NCBI GenBank assembly: GCA_021774265.1
Contig: JAJFJG010000100.1
Coordinates: forward strand, 1-54,026
DNA from: Nitrosomonas sp.
GTDB lineage: Bacteria; Pseudomonadota; Gammaproteobacteria; Burkholderiales; Nitrosomonadaceae
Length of the DNA: 54,026 bases
Reading direction: 5' to 3'
Shown piece by piece: positions 30,664 to 40,028 of the stretch. The first letter of the stretch is position 1; each line of letters begins with the position of its first letter. Position numbers and translations under genes: made by a program. The notes beneath the pieces were generated by a model. It was not told the DNA's origin. It saw nothing but the letters and a program-made list of their open reading frames with translations, and searched no databases.

Positions 30664-33600
30664 CTAAACCCATCCATCCTCAAGAATCACATTACCAATC
30701 ACTGCAATCGCTTCATCGCTGCTGGCAATTTCAACAGCTAACCATTCACGATTAAGCTGCCCATCGTTCATTTGCGATAGATGATGATCTAACTCGGTTG
30801 CGGATACTTGTCGGCCTAAGGTTTGGCTATAGAGTGCGTGGACGTAGTCCGTATCTGACAGACCAGATAAATTCGCTTGACTCTGAAAACCATCCAAAAT
30901 TGTATCAGCACCTACGCCATCAGCAAGGAACTTTAGACTTGACTCCCATTCAGTAGCCGTGGCATCGCGGTCAAAGAAACTTTGAAATAATCTCCCCAGG
31001 ATACTTTCTGCATCGCTATGCGCGATAAAAATTGTTTCACCGCTATCGAAGGCAATGGTTTCCGCATTGATAAGACTTAGCATAGCTCCGTCATCCAAAC
31101 GGGTTAATTCAAGTCGGCCATTGACGGCTTCAAGATGAACATCGCTACGACCACCCAACATTCTGAGCACATCATGCCCCGACCCACCATCAGCGTTTAA
31201 GGCTAGCCCCAATGGAAGAAAACCTTGATCATCATCAGCCACACCAACAAATTCACGCTCAACAGCCAAGTGAATGATATTTGGGTTGTCATCTAGACCT
31301 ACAAGTAGTTCATCACTTGTTTTACCCTGTTGACCCCCTGCCTCTGGAAGTTCATGAAAGGCACGAACAATATCGTCGACGTCAGCGCCCTGCCAATTCT
31401 GCACGGCACTGCCTTCCACAGCTGTTAAATCACGCCCAAGCCAGACTTTGGCTAAGTGATGCGCCGCTGCCTCAGTGTCAGAGTGTGCGATAACTAAGCT
31501 TGAACCGCTGGTAAATTGAATCAGCTCAACATCGGTGAGCGTATCAACGTCACCATTATTGCTCGTCAGGATAATGTCATTGCCAAGCACTTCAATCTGG
31601 TAATTACTTTGTTGCCCTGTTTGGATTGCCACATCAAAACCCAGTCCACCGTTTAACTGATCATTGCCAGCACCGCCACTAATAATGTCATTAGCCGATC
31701 CGCCATAAACAATGTCAGCACCCGCACCACCTGAGATTTGATCATTCCCTCCCAAGCTGCCGACAGTATCATCACCACCGCCACCAAACAGCACATCATC
31801 ATCTGCACCCAATACGATAAACTGGTTTAAGTTATCACCAATGACGGTATTTTCTCCTTTACCGCCTACTACTCGTACCGCTCCGACAATGGCTGCAAAG
31901 GCAACATTATCCAGTTGCACAATTGTGCCTGAAGGAAGGTTTGTGGCATCAATGACTAATGCTTGTTTGTCATTACCCGTTTGTGCCGAACCTGTAATGA
32001 CAATCGGAACAGTGGGTCTTTGATTATTATTCACTGTCGGTACAATGGTCTGCACACTGATCGATTCATCTTCCAATAAGGAATCAAGAAAAGCTTGTCC
32101 GCTGCCTGTCATTTCCTGGCGTTGCTCACTACCTTCTTCTGTTTTATTCTCAATACGTTGAATCAAATCATTAATTGCATTAGCTTTACTTAGCCCCTGC
32201 GGTTGACCATCCACACTTAAACCGACGCCGACAGGGACACTAACCGTCAGTGTTGCTTCACCCGCCGAATTAGTAGTGACTGGAATATCAGCATGATTCG
32301 TGGAAACTGTTGCTGGATCATCTTGCCGAGTATCTTCCACTATAGGGATAGTCGTGGTTCTAGTGCCGTTAGATTGGGTAATGGCGCTGGTTACGACACC
32401 ATCAATGGTGGTAATGATTGCTGTTGGTGTTGGTGCCGAGCCGCCACCGCTTGATGAAGGTGCAGCAATTGTTGCAGTAATACCATTTCCAGTGGCATCA
32501 ACAACGTTGACTGCTGCGTCAGCTCCTGCTGCCCAGTCCTCAGCTGCTGCCAAGTTATAAGTGGTGGTATCAGTAGAGGATGTGCCAGTTTTTTCAATAA
32601 TTAGATTGACCGCCGCCTTGTCCGTTGCACTCAGCGTAATCGTAAACGCTGTACCGGAGGTAATTTCCACATCAGCAGTGTCTGTCAGCGTATAAGCACT
32701 ACCGCCACCACCTTCACCCGTGAAAGTAAACTTAGAAGTATCAATATCGTTGGTGGCACCGCTCTTTTTAAGAAAGTCAGTGCCTGTTACCACCAACACA
32801 CCGGTGCTAGCATTATAGGTTGACGAAGTAATTGCTGGCACGACGACATTGCTGCTGGTAACTCCGTTACCGGTTGCATCAATTACATTAACCGCTGCAT
32901 CAGCGCCCGCTGCCCAATCTTCAGCTGCAGCCAGATTATAGGTGGTGACGTCTGTCGAACTTGTACCATCCTTATTAATTATCTGGTTCAACGATGCCTT
33001 GTCAGTAGCGCTCAATGTCACCGTGAATGCTGTACCTGATGTAATCTCCACATCAATTGAGTCAGTCAGTGTATAGGTAGCCCCGCCTTCGCCTGTGAGA
33101 GTAAACTTGGATACATCGATATCGTTGGTGGCGCCACTTTTATCCAGGAAACCGTTTCCCGTAACGGTCAACGAACCCGTGGATGCGTTATAGGTGGAAG
33201 ATGTAATCGTCGGAACAACAATATTACTGGCGGTAATTGCATTGCCAGTAGCGTCAGAGGTATCAGCAGACGTGACATTTGTATCCCAGTCATCAGCAGC
33301 AGCTAGATTATAGGTAGTCGCGCTGGTTGATGTCGTGCCATTTTTATTGATAATTTGGTTGACAGCTGCTTTGTCAGTGGCACTGAGTGTGACGGTGAAT
33401 TGTGTGGCTGAATCACGCTCCACATCCGCTGAATCCGTTAAGGTATACGTTGTGTCGCCTTCACCGATGAAGGTTAGTTTTGAAGCATCAATATCGCTAC
33501 CGCCACCATTGGCCTGAATATTGGTTCCTGTGACGACCAAAACGCCTGTTAATGCGTTATAAGTTGCAGAAGTAATCTGCGGATTGATTGACACTGTGAT

Positions 33601-35745
33601 CGCATTAATCGCATCGGCAATATTGGCGGCAGTATCTGCACCCGCCAGCCAGTTGTCAGCAGCATTGAGGTTATAGGTAGAACCACCTGATGAAGTAGTA
33701 CCTATTTGGTCAAGTAACGTGTCAACGTTGGATTTGTCTGTGCCGGTGAGTGTTACCGAGAAGGACGTGGACGAGGTGATTTCGACATCCGAAGCGCTTG
33801 TGATCGTGTAAGAGGCATCTGCATTGCCGCCGGTTAGTATTAGCGTGGAAATATCAATGTCATTGGTGGCACCTGCTTTTTTAAATAGGTTGACACCTGT
33901 GACAACCAATACTCCCGCGTCAGAATCATAGGTGGCTGAGGTAACGGTTGGCGTTTGAATGTTGCTAACCGTAACGCCATTAGCGGTTAGATCCGCGATG
34001 TTGGTTGACACCGGTGCGCCGGGCAACCAATTGTCGGCAGCAGCAAGATTGTATGTGGTTGCATCACCAGATGTTACTCCGGCTTTATTGAGTAAACCCT
34101 GGATATTGAGTTGATCCGTGCTGCTCAGGGTAACTGTTGCACTGGTGGCCGATGTAATATCCACATCACTGGTATCCGTCAATGTGTAAGTGGCACTTGC
34201 GTCACCTGTAAAGGTTAACAACGATGCATCCAAATCGTTGGCCGCACCAGATTTATTGACGAAATTGGTACCAGTAATGACCAAGACACCGCTGCTGACG
34301 TCATAAGTCGCCGATGTCACAGTCGGAGCAGCAACGTTACTAACGGTGATACCGTTGGTGGCATCTGAAATATCTGGTGCGGCAGAAACGCCGGTCATCC
34401 AATTATCTGCTGCAGCCAGATTAAATGTAGTGCCACTATTATCAGATGACGTGCCATTTTTGTTCAATAAGGCTTCGACGTTATAAATATCTGCGCCAGA
34501 TAAAGTGATGGTAAATTGCGTCGCTGAATCACGTTCGACATCGGTAGAACCCGTTAGCGTGTAGGTTGCACCCCCTTCACCAGTAAAAGTCAATAATGAG
34601 ATATCAATGTCATTGCTGGCACCCGTTTGAGCTACAAAACTAGTCCCGGTCACGACCAGCTGGTTCGTGCTGTAATCATAGGTTGCGTTGGTGATTACCG
34701 GGTTTGCAACAACGGCGACGGTAGAACTGACGGCCAGTGCAGCCACGTTATCATTGGCGCCGGCATTGGAGCCACTGTCGGTCAGGCTGGTGATAGTTAC
34801 GACCCGATTACTGGTATTTGGATCATTGCTATTATTTTGATAGCTAATGGCATTGATCAGGGTTTGTGTCGCCGCAGTAGATACTGTACCCCCTGAGAAA
34901 GTAACAGTAGCCGTACTCCCGGCAACAGCTACGCTGTAGCTCAGGCTATTAGTGGCGGTGGTGCCTGAAGTACCATGGGTCAAAACAATCGTTGTGCCAT
35001 CTGCATTTAACCGCTCGTTAGAACCATCAGCGAGATTGGTCACAGTAAGCGTCAATCCAGTCAATGTCTGTCCGCTCTCAATTGTGGAAGCAGCCGTGCC
35101 ACTAAACAAGCTGGCGGCTGAACCGCCTTCTGTAAAGGTGGGGTTGGAACCAGTCGCGGTTAAAGTTGGTTCGTCATTGATGGCAGTTACAACAACGGTA
35201 CGCGTATCATTTGCACCAGCTGCATTGGTATCCGTTGCGGTGAAAGTGATGGTGCGGTTTGATGTGCCTGGGTCATCCGATGTGTTGCTGTAATGAATGG
35301 CACGTGTGACTTGTTGTACTAGCGCATTGGTTGCATTGGCGTTAAATGTAATAGTGAGTGCTGTACCATTGGTCACAGTACCTTCTGAAGCACTTAAAGT
35401 ACCAATGACTGTCGCGCCATTTAAGATATTAGTGCCGCTGGTATTAATGGTGCCAACAACATTATCAACAATGCTGAGCTGATCACTTGCCTCATTATTG
35501 GCAGTGATTTGCACGACCAATGTGCCGCCGTTCCAGTCGGTATCACCATCTGCGTCGGTTAATGTCGCGGCAGCATCTATTTGGGTGACTGCTCCATTCT
35601 CGGTGTAAGCGAGGTTAGCATTGTCGATAGGTAATGTTGGGGGCTGTTGCTGGTTGAAAAATAAAATTCTCGTATAACAATTGATCTTGTCCTGGAAACC
35701 CAGAATCAAAAATGCCGGGAGTTTTTTGCCGGACACGAACTTCAT
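30664..35745 (-). CDS. C-terminal 1,693 residues of a split giant RTX/DUF4214 surface protein
   Basis: This part starts out of frame with the DUF4347 gene, but its real content begins at residue 36 (TLPIDNANLAYTENGAVTQIDAAATL). Residues 36-345 are cadherin-like or Ca2+-binding tandem modules (TENG, TEGG and DADGD motifs). Residues about 345-1090 are six repeats of ~124 residues. A linker of about 200 residues (1090-1300) follows. RTX nonapeptides of the GGxGxDxxx kind (GGGGDDTVG, GGAGADIVYGG, GGAGNDQLNGG) are at about 1305-1368, and a DUF4214-like domain ends the protein. RTX repeats bind calcium after type I secretion. No secretion genes are nearby. Together with the upstream frame it is probably one adhesin of about 2,000 residues; see the finding at 35639-35643. 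Confidence 0.85.
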   Translation of the reverse strand: MKFVSGKKLPAFLILGFQDKINCYTRILFFNQQQPPTLPIDNANLAYTENGAVTQIDAAATLTDADGDTDWNGGTLVVQITANNEASDQLSIVDNVVGTINTSGTNILNGATVIGTLSASEGTVTNGTALTITFNANATNALVQQVTRAIHYSNTSDDPGTSNRTITFTATDTNAAGANDTRTVVVTAINDEPTLTATGSNPTFTEGGSAASLFSGTAASTIESGQTLTGLTLTVTNLADGSNERLNADGTTIVLTHGTSGTTATNSLSYSVAVAGSTATVTFSGGTVSTAATQTLINAISYQNNSNDPNTSNRVVTITSLTDSGSNAGANDNVAALAVSSTVAVVANPVITNATYDYSTNQLVVTGTSFVAQTGASNDIDISLLTFTGEGGATYTLTGSTDVERDSATQFTITLSGADIYNVEALLNKNGTSSDNSGTTFNLAAADNWMTGVSAAPDISDATNGITVSNVAAPTVTSATYDVSSGVLVITGTNFVNKSGAANDLDASLLTFTGDASATYTLTDTSDVDITSATSATVTLSSTDQLNIQGLLNKAGVTSGDATTYNLAAADNWLPGAPVSTNIADLTANGVTVSNIQTPTVTSATYDSDAGVLVVTGVNLFKKAGATNDIDISTLILTGGNADASYTITSASDVEITSSTSFSVTLTGTDKSNVDTLLDQIGTTSSGGSTYNLNAADNWLAGADTAANIADAINAITVSINPQITSATYNALTGVLVVTGTNIQANGGGSDIDASKLTFIGEGDTTYTLTDSADVERDSATQFTVTLSATDKAAVNQIINKNGTTSTSATTYNLAAADDWDTNVTSADTSDATGNAITASNIVVPTITSSTYNASTGSLTVTGNGFLDKSGATNDIDVSKFTLTGEGGATYTLTDSIDVEITSGTAFTVTLSATDKASLNQIINKDGTSSTDVTTYNLAAAEDWAAGADAAVNVIDATGNGVTSSNVVVPAITSSTYNASTGVLVVTGTDFLKKSGATNDIDTSKFTFTGEGGGGSAYTLTDTADVEITSGTAFTITLSATDKAAVNLIIEKTGTSSTDTTTYNLAAAEDWAAGADAAVNVVDATGNGITATIAAPSSSGGGSAPTPTAIITTIDGVVTSAITQSNGTRTTTIPIVEDTRQDDPATVSTNHADIPVTTNSAGEATLTVSVPVGVGLSVDGQPQGLSKANAINDLIQRIENKTEEGSEQRQEMTGSGQAFLDSLLEDESISVQTIVPTVNNNQRPTVPIVITGSAQTGNDKQALVIDATNLPSGTIVQLDNVAFAAIVGAVRVVGGKGENTVIGDNLNQFIVLGADDDVLFGGGGDDTVGSLGGNDQISGGAGADIVYGGSANDIISGGAGNDQLNGGLGFDVAIQTGQQSNYQIEVLGNDIILTSNNGDVDTLTDVELIQFTSGSSLVIAHSDTEAAAHHLAKVWLGRDLTAVEGSAVQNWQGADVDDIVRAFHELPEAGGQQGKTSDELLVGLDDNPNIIHLAVEREFVGVADDDQGFLPLGLALNADGGSGHDVLRMLGGRSDVHLEAVNGRLELTRLDDGAMLSLINAETIAFDSGETIFIAHSDAESILGRLFQSFFDRDATATEWESSLKFLADGVGADTILDGFQSQANLSGLSDTDYVHALYSQTLGRQVSATELDHHLSQMNDGQLNREWLAVEIASSDEAIAVIGNVILEDGWV
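32475..34710 (-). repeat. Six tandem ~372-bp coding repeats
   Basis: Six consecutive copies encoding about 124 residues each. Each copy reads I-T-S-A-T-Y, then VLVVTGTNF, K-SGATNDID-S, LTFTGEGGATYTLTD, VEIT and the block TYNLAAADNW. Copies 4-6 are closest to one another (SSTYNASTG, TGEGGATYTLTDS). Degenerate at DNA level, so they are not a simple satellite. Confidence 0.88.
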
Positions 35746-36739
35746 CTACATTATCAAAAGCAGTTGACAAAGCAACGGTTTGATTTATCGTGCTTGTAGA
35801 TATCGATAATGACTGGGTGCCTACTTGCGCCCCATCTCGAAAACCTATGGCTTCCAGAGTAGTAAATACACCTTGACCTTCAGTCATTTTTAACGAAACC
35901 AGATCAAACTCTCCCCCGCTTGCTGTGGCAAAAGCAAACCAAGTCCCGACAGTGGTACCCGTACTTCCATCATTTAATCCGATACCTACTGAAGTACCTC
36001 CTCCAAATTGCGAGAAACTATCGTACAAACCGGCAGGGCCAGTTAAATTGGTTAATGAGCCGAAGGCTACGCCAAGACCGGAATCAGTACCTTTTATTGT
36101 TAGATCGCCGTAACTTGTCGTTCCTTTGGTATAACTAGCAAGTGGCTCCCCTGATAATTCATCTTCTATAAACGCAATGGTTTCCGTCGCCAGAATACCG
36201 TTGTATGCTTTTAATGTTCCGCGTTTAAAGATTTGATAATCACTAATTTTTCCACAATTAAATGCTAATTTCCAATTACCCCCCAGAGCTTTTGCTCCAG
36301 TGATATCAATAGAAGCAGCAATATCCGTTTGGACTAGGGAACTAAGCTGACGTATAAAGTTCTGCCCTACTGCGCCTTTGGCAACATTACAACCATAAAT
36401 TAAAATATCGGCTGCTTCAGAAAGTGCATGTCCCCAAGATTGCAAGACAGTTTGGTAATTAGTGAGTGTATTTTGGTTTAATGTAGTGTTGCCTAAATAT
36501 ACCTGTGCTTGCTTGCCATGAGAAATAATATGAACGCTGCCAAGGTTTGTATATTGATTCAACGTATCCGCTATTTGTTGCACACCATCTTGATTGGCAT
36601 CAAGCAGTACAACAATTGCATCTGTCTTTACACCCTCGGTAAAAGTTTGGTAGTCCTGAACACCGGGATCAATAAATACAATTGATTGCTCTGGTTTCAA
36701 TATTTTGTTCTTCATGATCTTCACCATATTTATATTCAA
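35615..36739 (-). CDS. DUF4347 N-terminal part of a split giant surface protein
   Basis: A 374-residue frame whose first ~170 residues form a DUF4347 domain (IVFIDPGVQDYQTF, VHIISHGKQAQVYLGNTTL, AADILIYGCNVAKGAVGQNFI). This caspase-like fold with His in SHG and Cys in YGCN is common at the start of very large adhesins. Residues about 185-370 form a beta-rich module. The frame ends prematurely at ITYRQC after a run of five C on the coding strand; removing one C joins it to the next frame as ATAPTLPIDNANLAY. The listed start is TTG; an ATG at 36725-36727 or 36713-36715 could also serve. Confidence 0.82.
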   Translation of the reverse strand: MNINMVKIMKNKILKPEQSIVFIDPGVQDYQTFTEGVKTDAIVVLLDANQDGVQQIADTLNQYTNLGSVHIISHGKQAQVYLGNTTLNQNTLTNYQTVLQSWGHALSEAADILIYGCNVAKGAVGQNFIRQLSSLVQTDIAASIDITGAKALGGNWKLAFNCGKISDYQIFKRGTLKAYNGILATETIAFIEDELSGEPLASYTKGTTSYGDLTIKGTDSGLGVAFGSLTNLTGPAGLYDSFSQFGGGTSVGIGLNDGSTGTTVGTWFAFATASGGEFDLVSLKMTEGQGVFTTLEAIGFRDGAQVGTQSLSISTSTINQTVALSTAFDNVDEVRVRQKTPGIFDSGFPGQDQLLYENFIFQPATAPNITYRQC

Positions 36740-36817
36740 TAATATGAAGGTTGCTGGTCAATTCCGATTCATACAGATGACAATTCATTTATTTCGATGG
36801 TCATGGCAGATCGATTT

Positions 36818-37879
36818 CTACTCAGATAAGTGGTGAGCGACCTTAAGATCAAGCTCAGGCACCCATGTTTTTGGCATAACAGTCGAAATCTGTTCCAGAA
36901 TTTTCTTTGATTCAACTAATTCCAGTGGTTCTTGTGATCGCTGCACTGTGGCTGAAAGCCATAAATAGGCTTTAGCAAGATCTTCTGCTGAAAGCTGGTT
37001 GGTTTTTCGATTAAGCGCTGAGTAATAAAAGAGCTTGCCCACCTGAAAATAAGCGGGAACATGCTTTAATGCGGCAGCCTGTTCAAATAGCTTTCTTGCT
37101 TTTTGCGACATGTGTTCTTCAGACAAGTCTTTGCTGATGATAATACCCAGATAATAAAAAGCTTCTGGTGCATTTTTTTGAGCGGCGGCTTCAAACCACC
37201 GGTATGCTTCACTATCGTCACGAATGGCAACGTCACCTTCAAGATAAAATTTACCCATCCATACCTGCGCGGGAACCACGCTTTGTTGGGCAGCGCGATA
37301 ACAGAGTTCAAGCGCTCTTATTGGGTCTTTAAGAACGCCTTTTCCTGTCATATAGAGGTTGCCGAGATGGCAGTAGGAATGATGGTGGCCGCCTTGTGCT
37401 GCTTTTTCAAACCAAACAGCTGCAGCGCTATAATCTTCCGGGCGATGCACACCCTCTTCAAGACAGATTCCAATCAAATGTTGACTAGTGGGTATGCCAC
37501 CTAGCGCCGCTTTTTCAAACCATTGGCAAGCAGTAATGGCATCAGCTTCCCGCCCCCATCCATTTTGATAAAAGAGTCCCAGCGAGAACTGAGCAAGGGG
37601 ATTGTTATCTTTCTTAGCCGACAAGCTATATTGAGCAAATGCCTTTTCGAAATTGCCTGACAACATGGCTTCTTGAGCTGCCTTTACTTCCTGGTTATTA
37701 ATGGTTTCTGCACCTGATATCCCATTAGACAAGAGCATCGCCACACACAAAAACATCAATACACTATTTTTAATATTATTGATTGCTAAAAAACCACTTA
37801 TTACTTCACTGGCTATTAATTGACGACGATAAATTTCCACTTCACAATTACCTAATTCAAAATTAATCAGCGATTTCAT
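36818..37879 (-). CDS. Exported Sel1-repeat protein
   Basis: A 353-residue protein of alpha-helical Sel1-like repeats (a TPR relative), visible as units such as AQFSLGLFYQNGWG, ACQWFEKAALGG, YCHLGNLYMTGKG and AYRWFEAAAQKNAPEAFYYLG from about residue 75 to 320. Sel1 proteins mediate protein-protein contacts. A hydrophobic stretch MFLCVAMLLSNGISGAE at residues 42-58 looks like a signal peptide, so an internal start at 37756 is possible; neither start has a strong ribosome site. It lies just upstream of the DUF4347 gene on the same strand, hinting at a shared role in surface protein export, but that is inference. Confidence 0.8.
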   Translation of the reverse strand: MKSLINFELGNCEVEIYRRQLIASEVISGFLAINNIKNSVLMFLCVAMLLSNGISGAETINNQEVKAAQEAMLSGNFEKAFAQYSLSAKKDNNPLAQFSLGLFYQNGWGREADAITACQWFEKAALGGIPTSQHLIGICLEEGVHRPEDYSAAAVWFEKAAQGGHHHSYCHLGNLYMTGKGVLKDPIRALELCYRAAQQSVVPAQVWMGKFYLEGDVAIRDDSEAYRWFEAAAQKNAPEAFYYLGIIISKDLSEEHMSQKARKLFEQAAALKHVPAYFQVGKLFYYSALNRKTNQLSAEDLAKAYLWLSATVQRSQEPLELVESKKILEQISTVMPKTWVPELDLKVAHHLSE

Positions 37880-37898
37880 AGTTTTTCATCATGTTTTT

Positions 37899-38640
37899 TT
37901 ATTGACGCGACGGGAAGATCCCCTCCAAAGCGATAATGCAGTTGACGGTGGTGAATGGCTGCATAATAGAAAACGCAGCTGAAGCGCCTGCAGCACCAAC
38001 ACTAACGGTTGTATCCGTTGTAGTGGTGACATTCACATCACCCAATGTGGTTACAATTGAGCCTGAATTCATATCGACATTAGGTGCGGATGCAGAATAT
38101 GTTTGACTTAACCCCTTTGCATTTGCTAAAGAATTGCCTTGTGCATTCTTTTGGTCGGGGTCACTAGTCGGGGTCACTATTTACAGCTTTTAATGTTGAT
38201 GTGGCTGAAGCACCTGGCGCGACGACAGAGATTGAAGTCGAGTTTGCAGTAGCTGAGTGAGCATGTTGAGGCATTTGATCAACGCTAAGTGTGGTCAACG
38301 CTTGACCGCCGATTGATCCCATCATGAAATCAGACAATCCTGGCCCTCTCCCCTGGTGTATCGGCACTCTTCCTCGCATATCAGGTAGACCAAAGGTAGC
38401 GCGTCCGTCTCCACCATATGCAGTACCCAACAAGGCATAGAGTGCCTGATTCTGGCTAATCGGTAACAGCTGCCCATCACATTTAGCCCAGTTACGCGGC
38501 GCAAAATTAAAAGCAACATAGTTCATTTCTCCAACAAAAGGATCTGCGCCCGCTGTTGCACTACTTGGTACTGCAGTAAGAAAAGTTATGCTGACAGCAA
38601 AAGAAAATATCATTTGCAGCGGTGTTATTGTGTGCCTCAT
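37899..38640 (-). pseudogene. Exported phage-tail-collar protein (MdpB-like), frameshifted
   Basis: From the ATG at 38638-38640, behind a run of G, the frame has a signal peptide (MRHTITPLQMIFSFAVSITFL, cut near ATAGA). A tail-collar domain follows: FVGEMNYVAFNFAPRNWAKCDGQLLPISQNQALYALLG, then YGGDGRATFGLPDMRGRVPIHQG. It stops at KAVNSDPD. The true C-terminus (QKNAQGNSLANAKG to FSIMQPFTTVNCIIALEGIFPSRQ) continues in another frame to 37899. The cause is a 13-bp tandem duplication at 38154-38179; removing one copy restores one continuous frame. Related proteins are called microcystin-dependent protein homologues and have unclear roles. Confidence 0.85.
38154..38179. repeat. 13-bp perfect tandem duplication in the collar-domain gene
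   Basis: GTCGGGGTCACTA occurs twice head to tail (38154-38166 and 38167-38179). The second copy adds 13 bases to the coding sequence and so breaks the frame. Confidence 0.95.
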
Positions 38641-38892
38641 ACAACCCCCCCCTATTGGTATATTGAAAAGTACTAGTTGATTAGGAATCATAGGCATTTT
38701 AAAGATAAAAGACGAACTCCAACACTCAGGAAAGGGGGGGAATTACAAGCTATTATTAGGACTTACCTAAGCAAATAAAATGCATGTTCTTGTAACAAAG
38801 AAATGCCGAATTTCAACAAACCATTCCTCAAAAAGGGTGTGGAAATTTGGAATTGCTACATTGTGAGTATCAAACAGGTAGGAAAACAACGT

Positions 38893-39996
38893 TCACATAA
38901 AGCGCAGCAAACTTTTTGGATACCGCCATTTAAACATTCGGTAAATTCGACAAATAGGATAAAGAAGAATCAAGGCGATTATTGCAACCAGATAAGCTTG
39001 TTCAAGGCCACCTCGACTTAAAACTAAACTAAGTACACCCAAAACAGCAAAATGTGCCAAATAGAAAAACAACGCGGTTTGCCCAAACACGAGAACAGGA
39101 CCATTTTTACGCACGCCAAAGATAGGTTCGAGACGTATGAGCAACGAAAGAATAATCGCCATGATTCCCAGTTCTAATGTGGTGTACGCTAAACTCGGCG
39201 GATATTTGCTCACATGCAGCCACTGCACAAGAGAGTTTCCCTCAAGAGTCATGAACATATTGCCATAGCCGTCAAAATAACGAATTATCACAAAACAGAG
39301 CAACGCAAATAATCCGCCTATCAATAACTGGCGTGAAATAAGCCCCAAATTTTGCCGCTGGATCATAATCCATTCACCTAAAACCCAGCCTAGCATCATC
39401 ATGCCTAACCAAGGAATCAGTGGATATAAAACTGTGGGCGATTCACCAAAAGTTGATGCAAGCGTTAGTGCCAACCAGAATGGCACATCGCCATTGGGCG
39501 CCAATAACCACATAGTCAAAGTCTCACCACCCAGCAGTAAAACCAGGGCACTAATTAAGAGTGCGCGACACCCTAAACGGCGTAGTAACACCATTAACAT
39601 CATGCTGATACCAATGGCATAAAGCACTTGGATTATCATCTTTCCGGCAAAAAATGATAATAAAACAAGGTCAAGCATGGCGATGAACGCACCACGGATC
39701 AGCAAATCACGGTCAATTCCTGCTTGGCTCATTCCTTGTGTGCATCGATGGAAGGCGCTGATGGCAATTGCCGTACCAGAGAGGAATACAAAGGTGGGTG
39801 CGCTCAAGTGAGTGACCCAGCGCGTTAGAAATTGGTCGGCAGCCAGAATCGTACCCGATTCATAAAGCAAGATGGAGTCGGTAAACAAACGCCCATCGTT
39901 AAAAAATCCAGAGGCATGATCGAGCGTCATCAAGATCATGACAATACCGCGCATCCAATCAATGGCTGCAATACGACGCATACTTTTATCCGCCAC
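38893..39996 (-). CDS. DUF1624/heparan acetyltransferase-like integral membrane protein
   Basis: A 367-residue membrane protein. The N-terminus RIAAIDWMRGIVMILMTLDHASGFF is the DUF1624 signature, shared with the HGSNAT-type acyltransferase family in which the His of DHA lies near the active site. About ten hydrophobic helices follow. FLSGTAIAIS near residue 78 and a C-terminal helix cluster fit the family. The bacterial members have no settled substrate; acylation of a sugar or lipid is assumed. It lies about 30 bases downstream of proB on the same strand. Confidence 0.82.
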   Translation of the reverse strand: MADKSMRRIAAIDWMRGIVMILMTLDHASGFFNDGRLFTDSILLYESGTILAADQFLTRWVTHLSAPTFVFLSGTAIAISAFHRCTQGMSQAGIDRDLLIRGAFIAMLDLVLLSFFAGKMIIQVLYAIGISMMLMVLLRRLGCRALLISALVLLLGGETLTMWLLAPNGDVPFWLALTLASTFGESPTVLYPLIPWLGMMMLGWVLGEWIMIQRQNLGLISRQLLIGGLFALLCFVIIRYFDGYGNMFMTLEGNSLVQWLHVSKYPPSLAYTTLELGIMAIILSLLIRLEPIFGVRKNGPVLVFGQTALFFYLAHFAVLGVLSLVLSRGGLEQAYLVAIIALILLYPICRIYRMFKWRYPKSLLRFM

Positions 39997-40028
39997 GTTT
40001 CACGCCCCCTGCTATTTTACGAATACAA

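Noticed and set aside
32475..34710. Repeats considered as a CRISPR or satellite array
   Set aside because: Units are about 372 bp, in frame and diverged at the DNA level, with no short identical repeats and unique spacers.
37899..38177. 92-residue frame as a separate protein
   Set aside because: It is the C-terminal half of the tail-collar protein, separated only by the 13-bp duplication.
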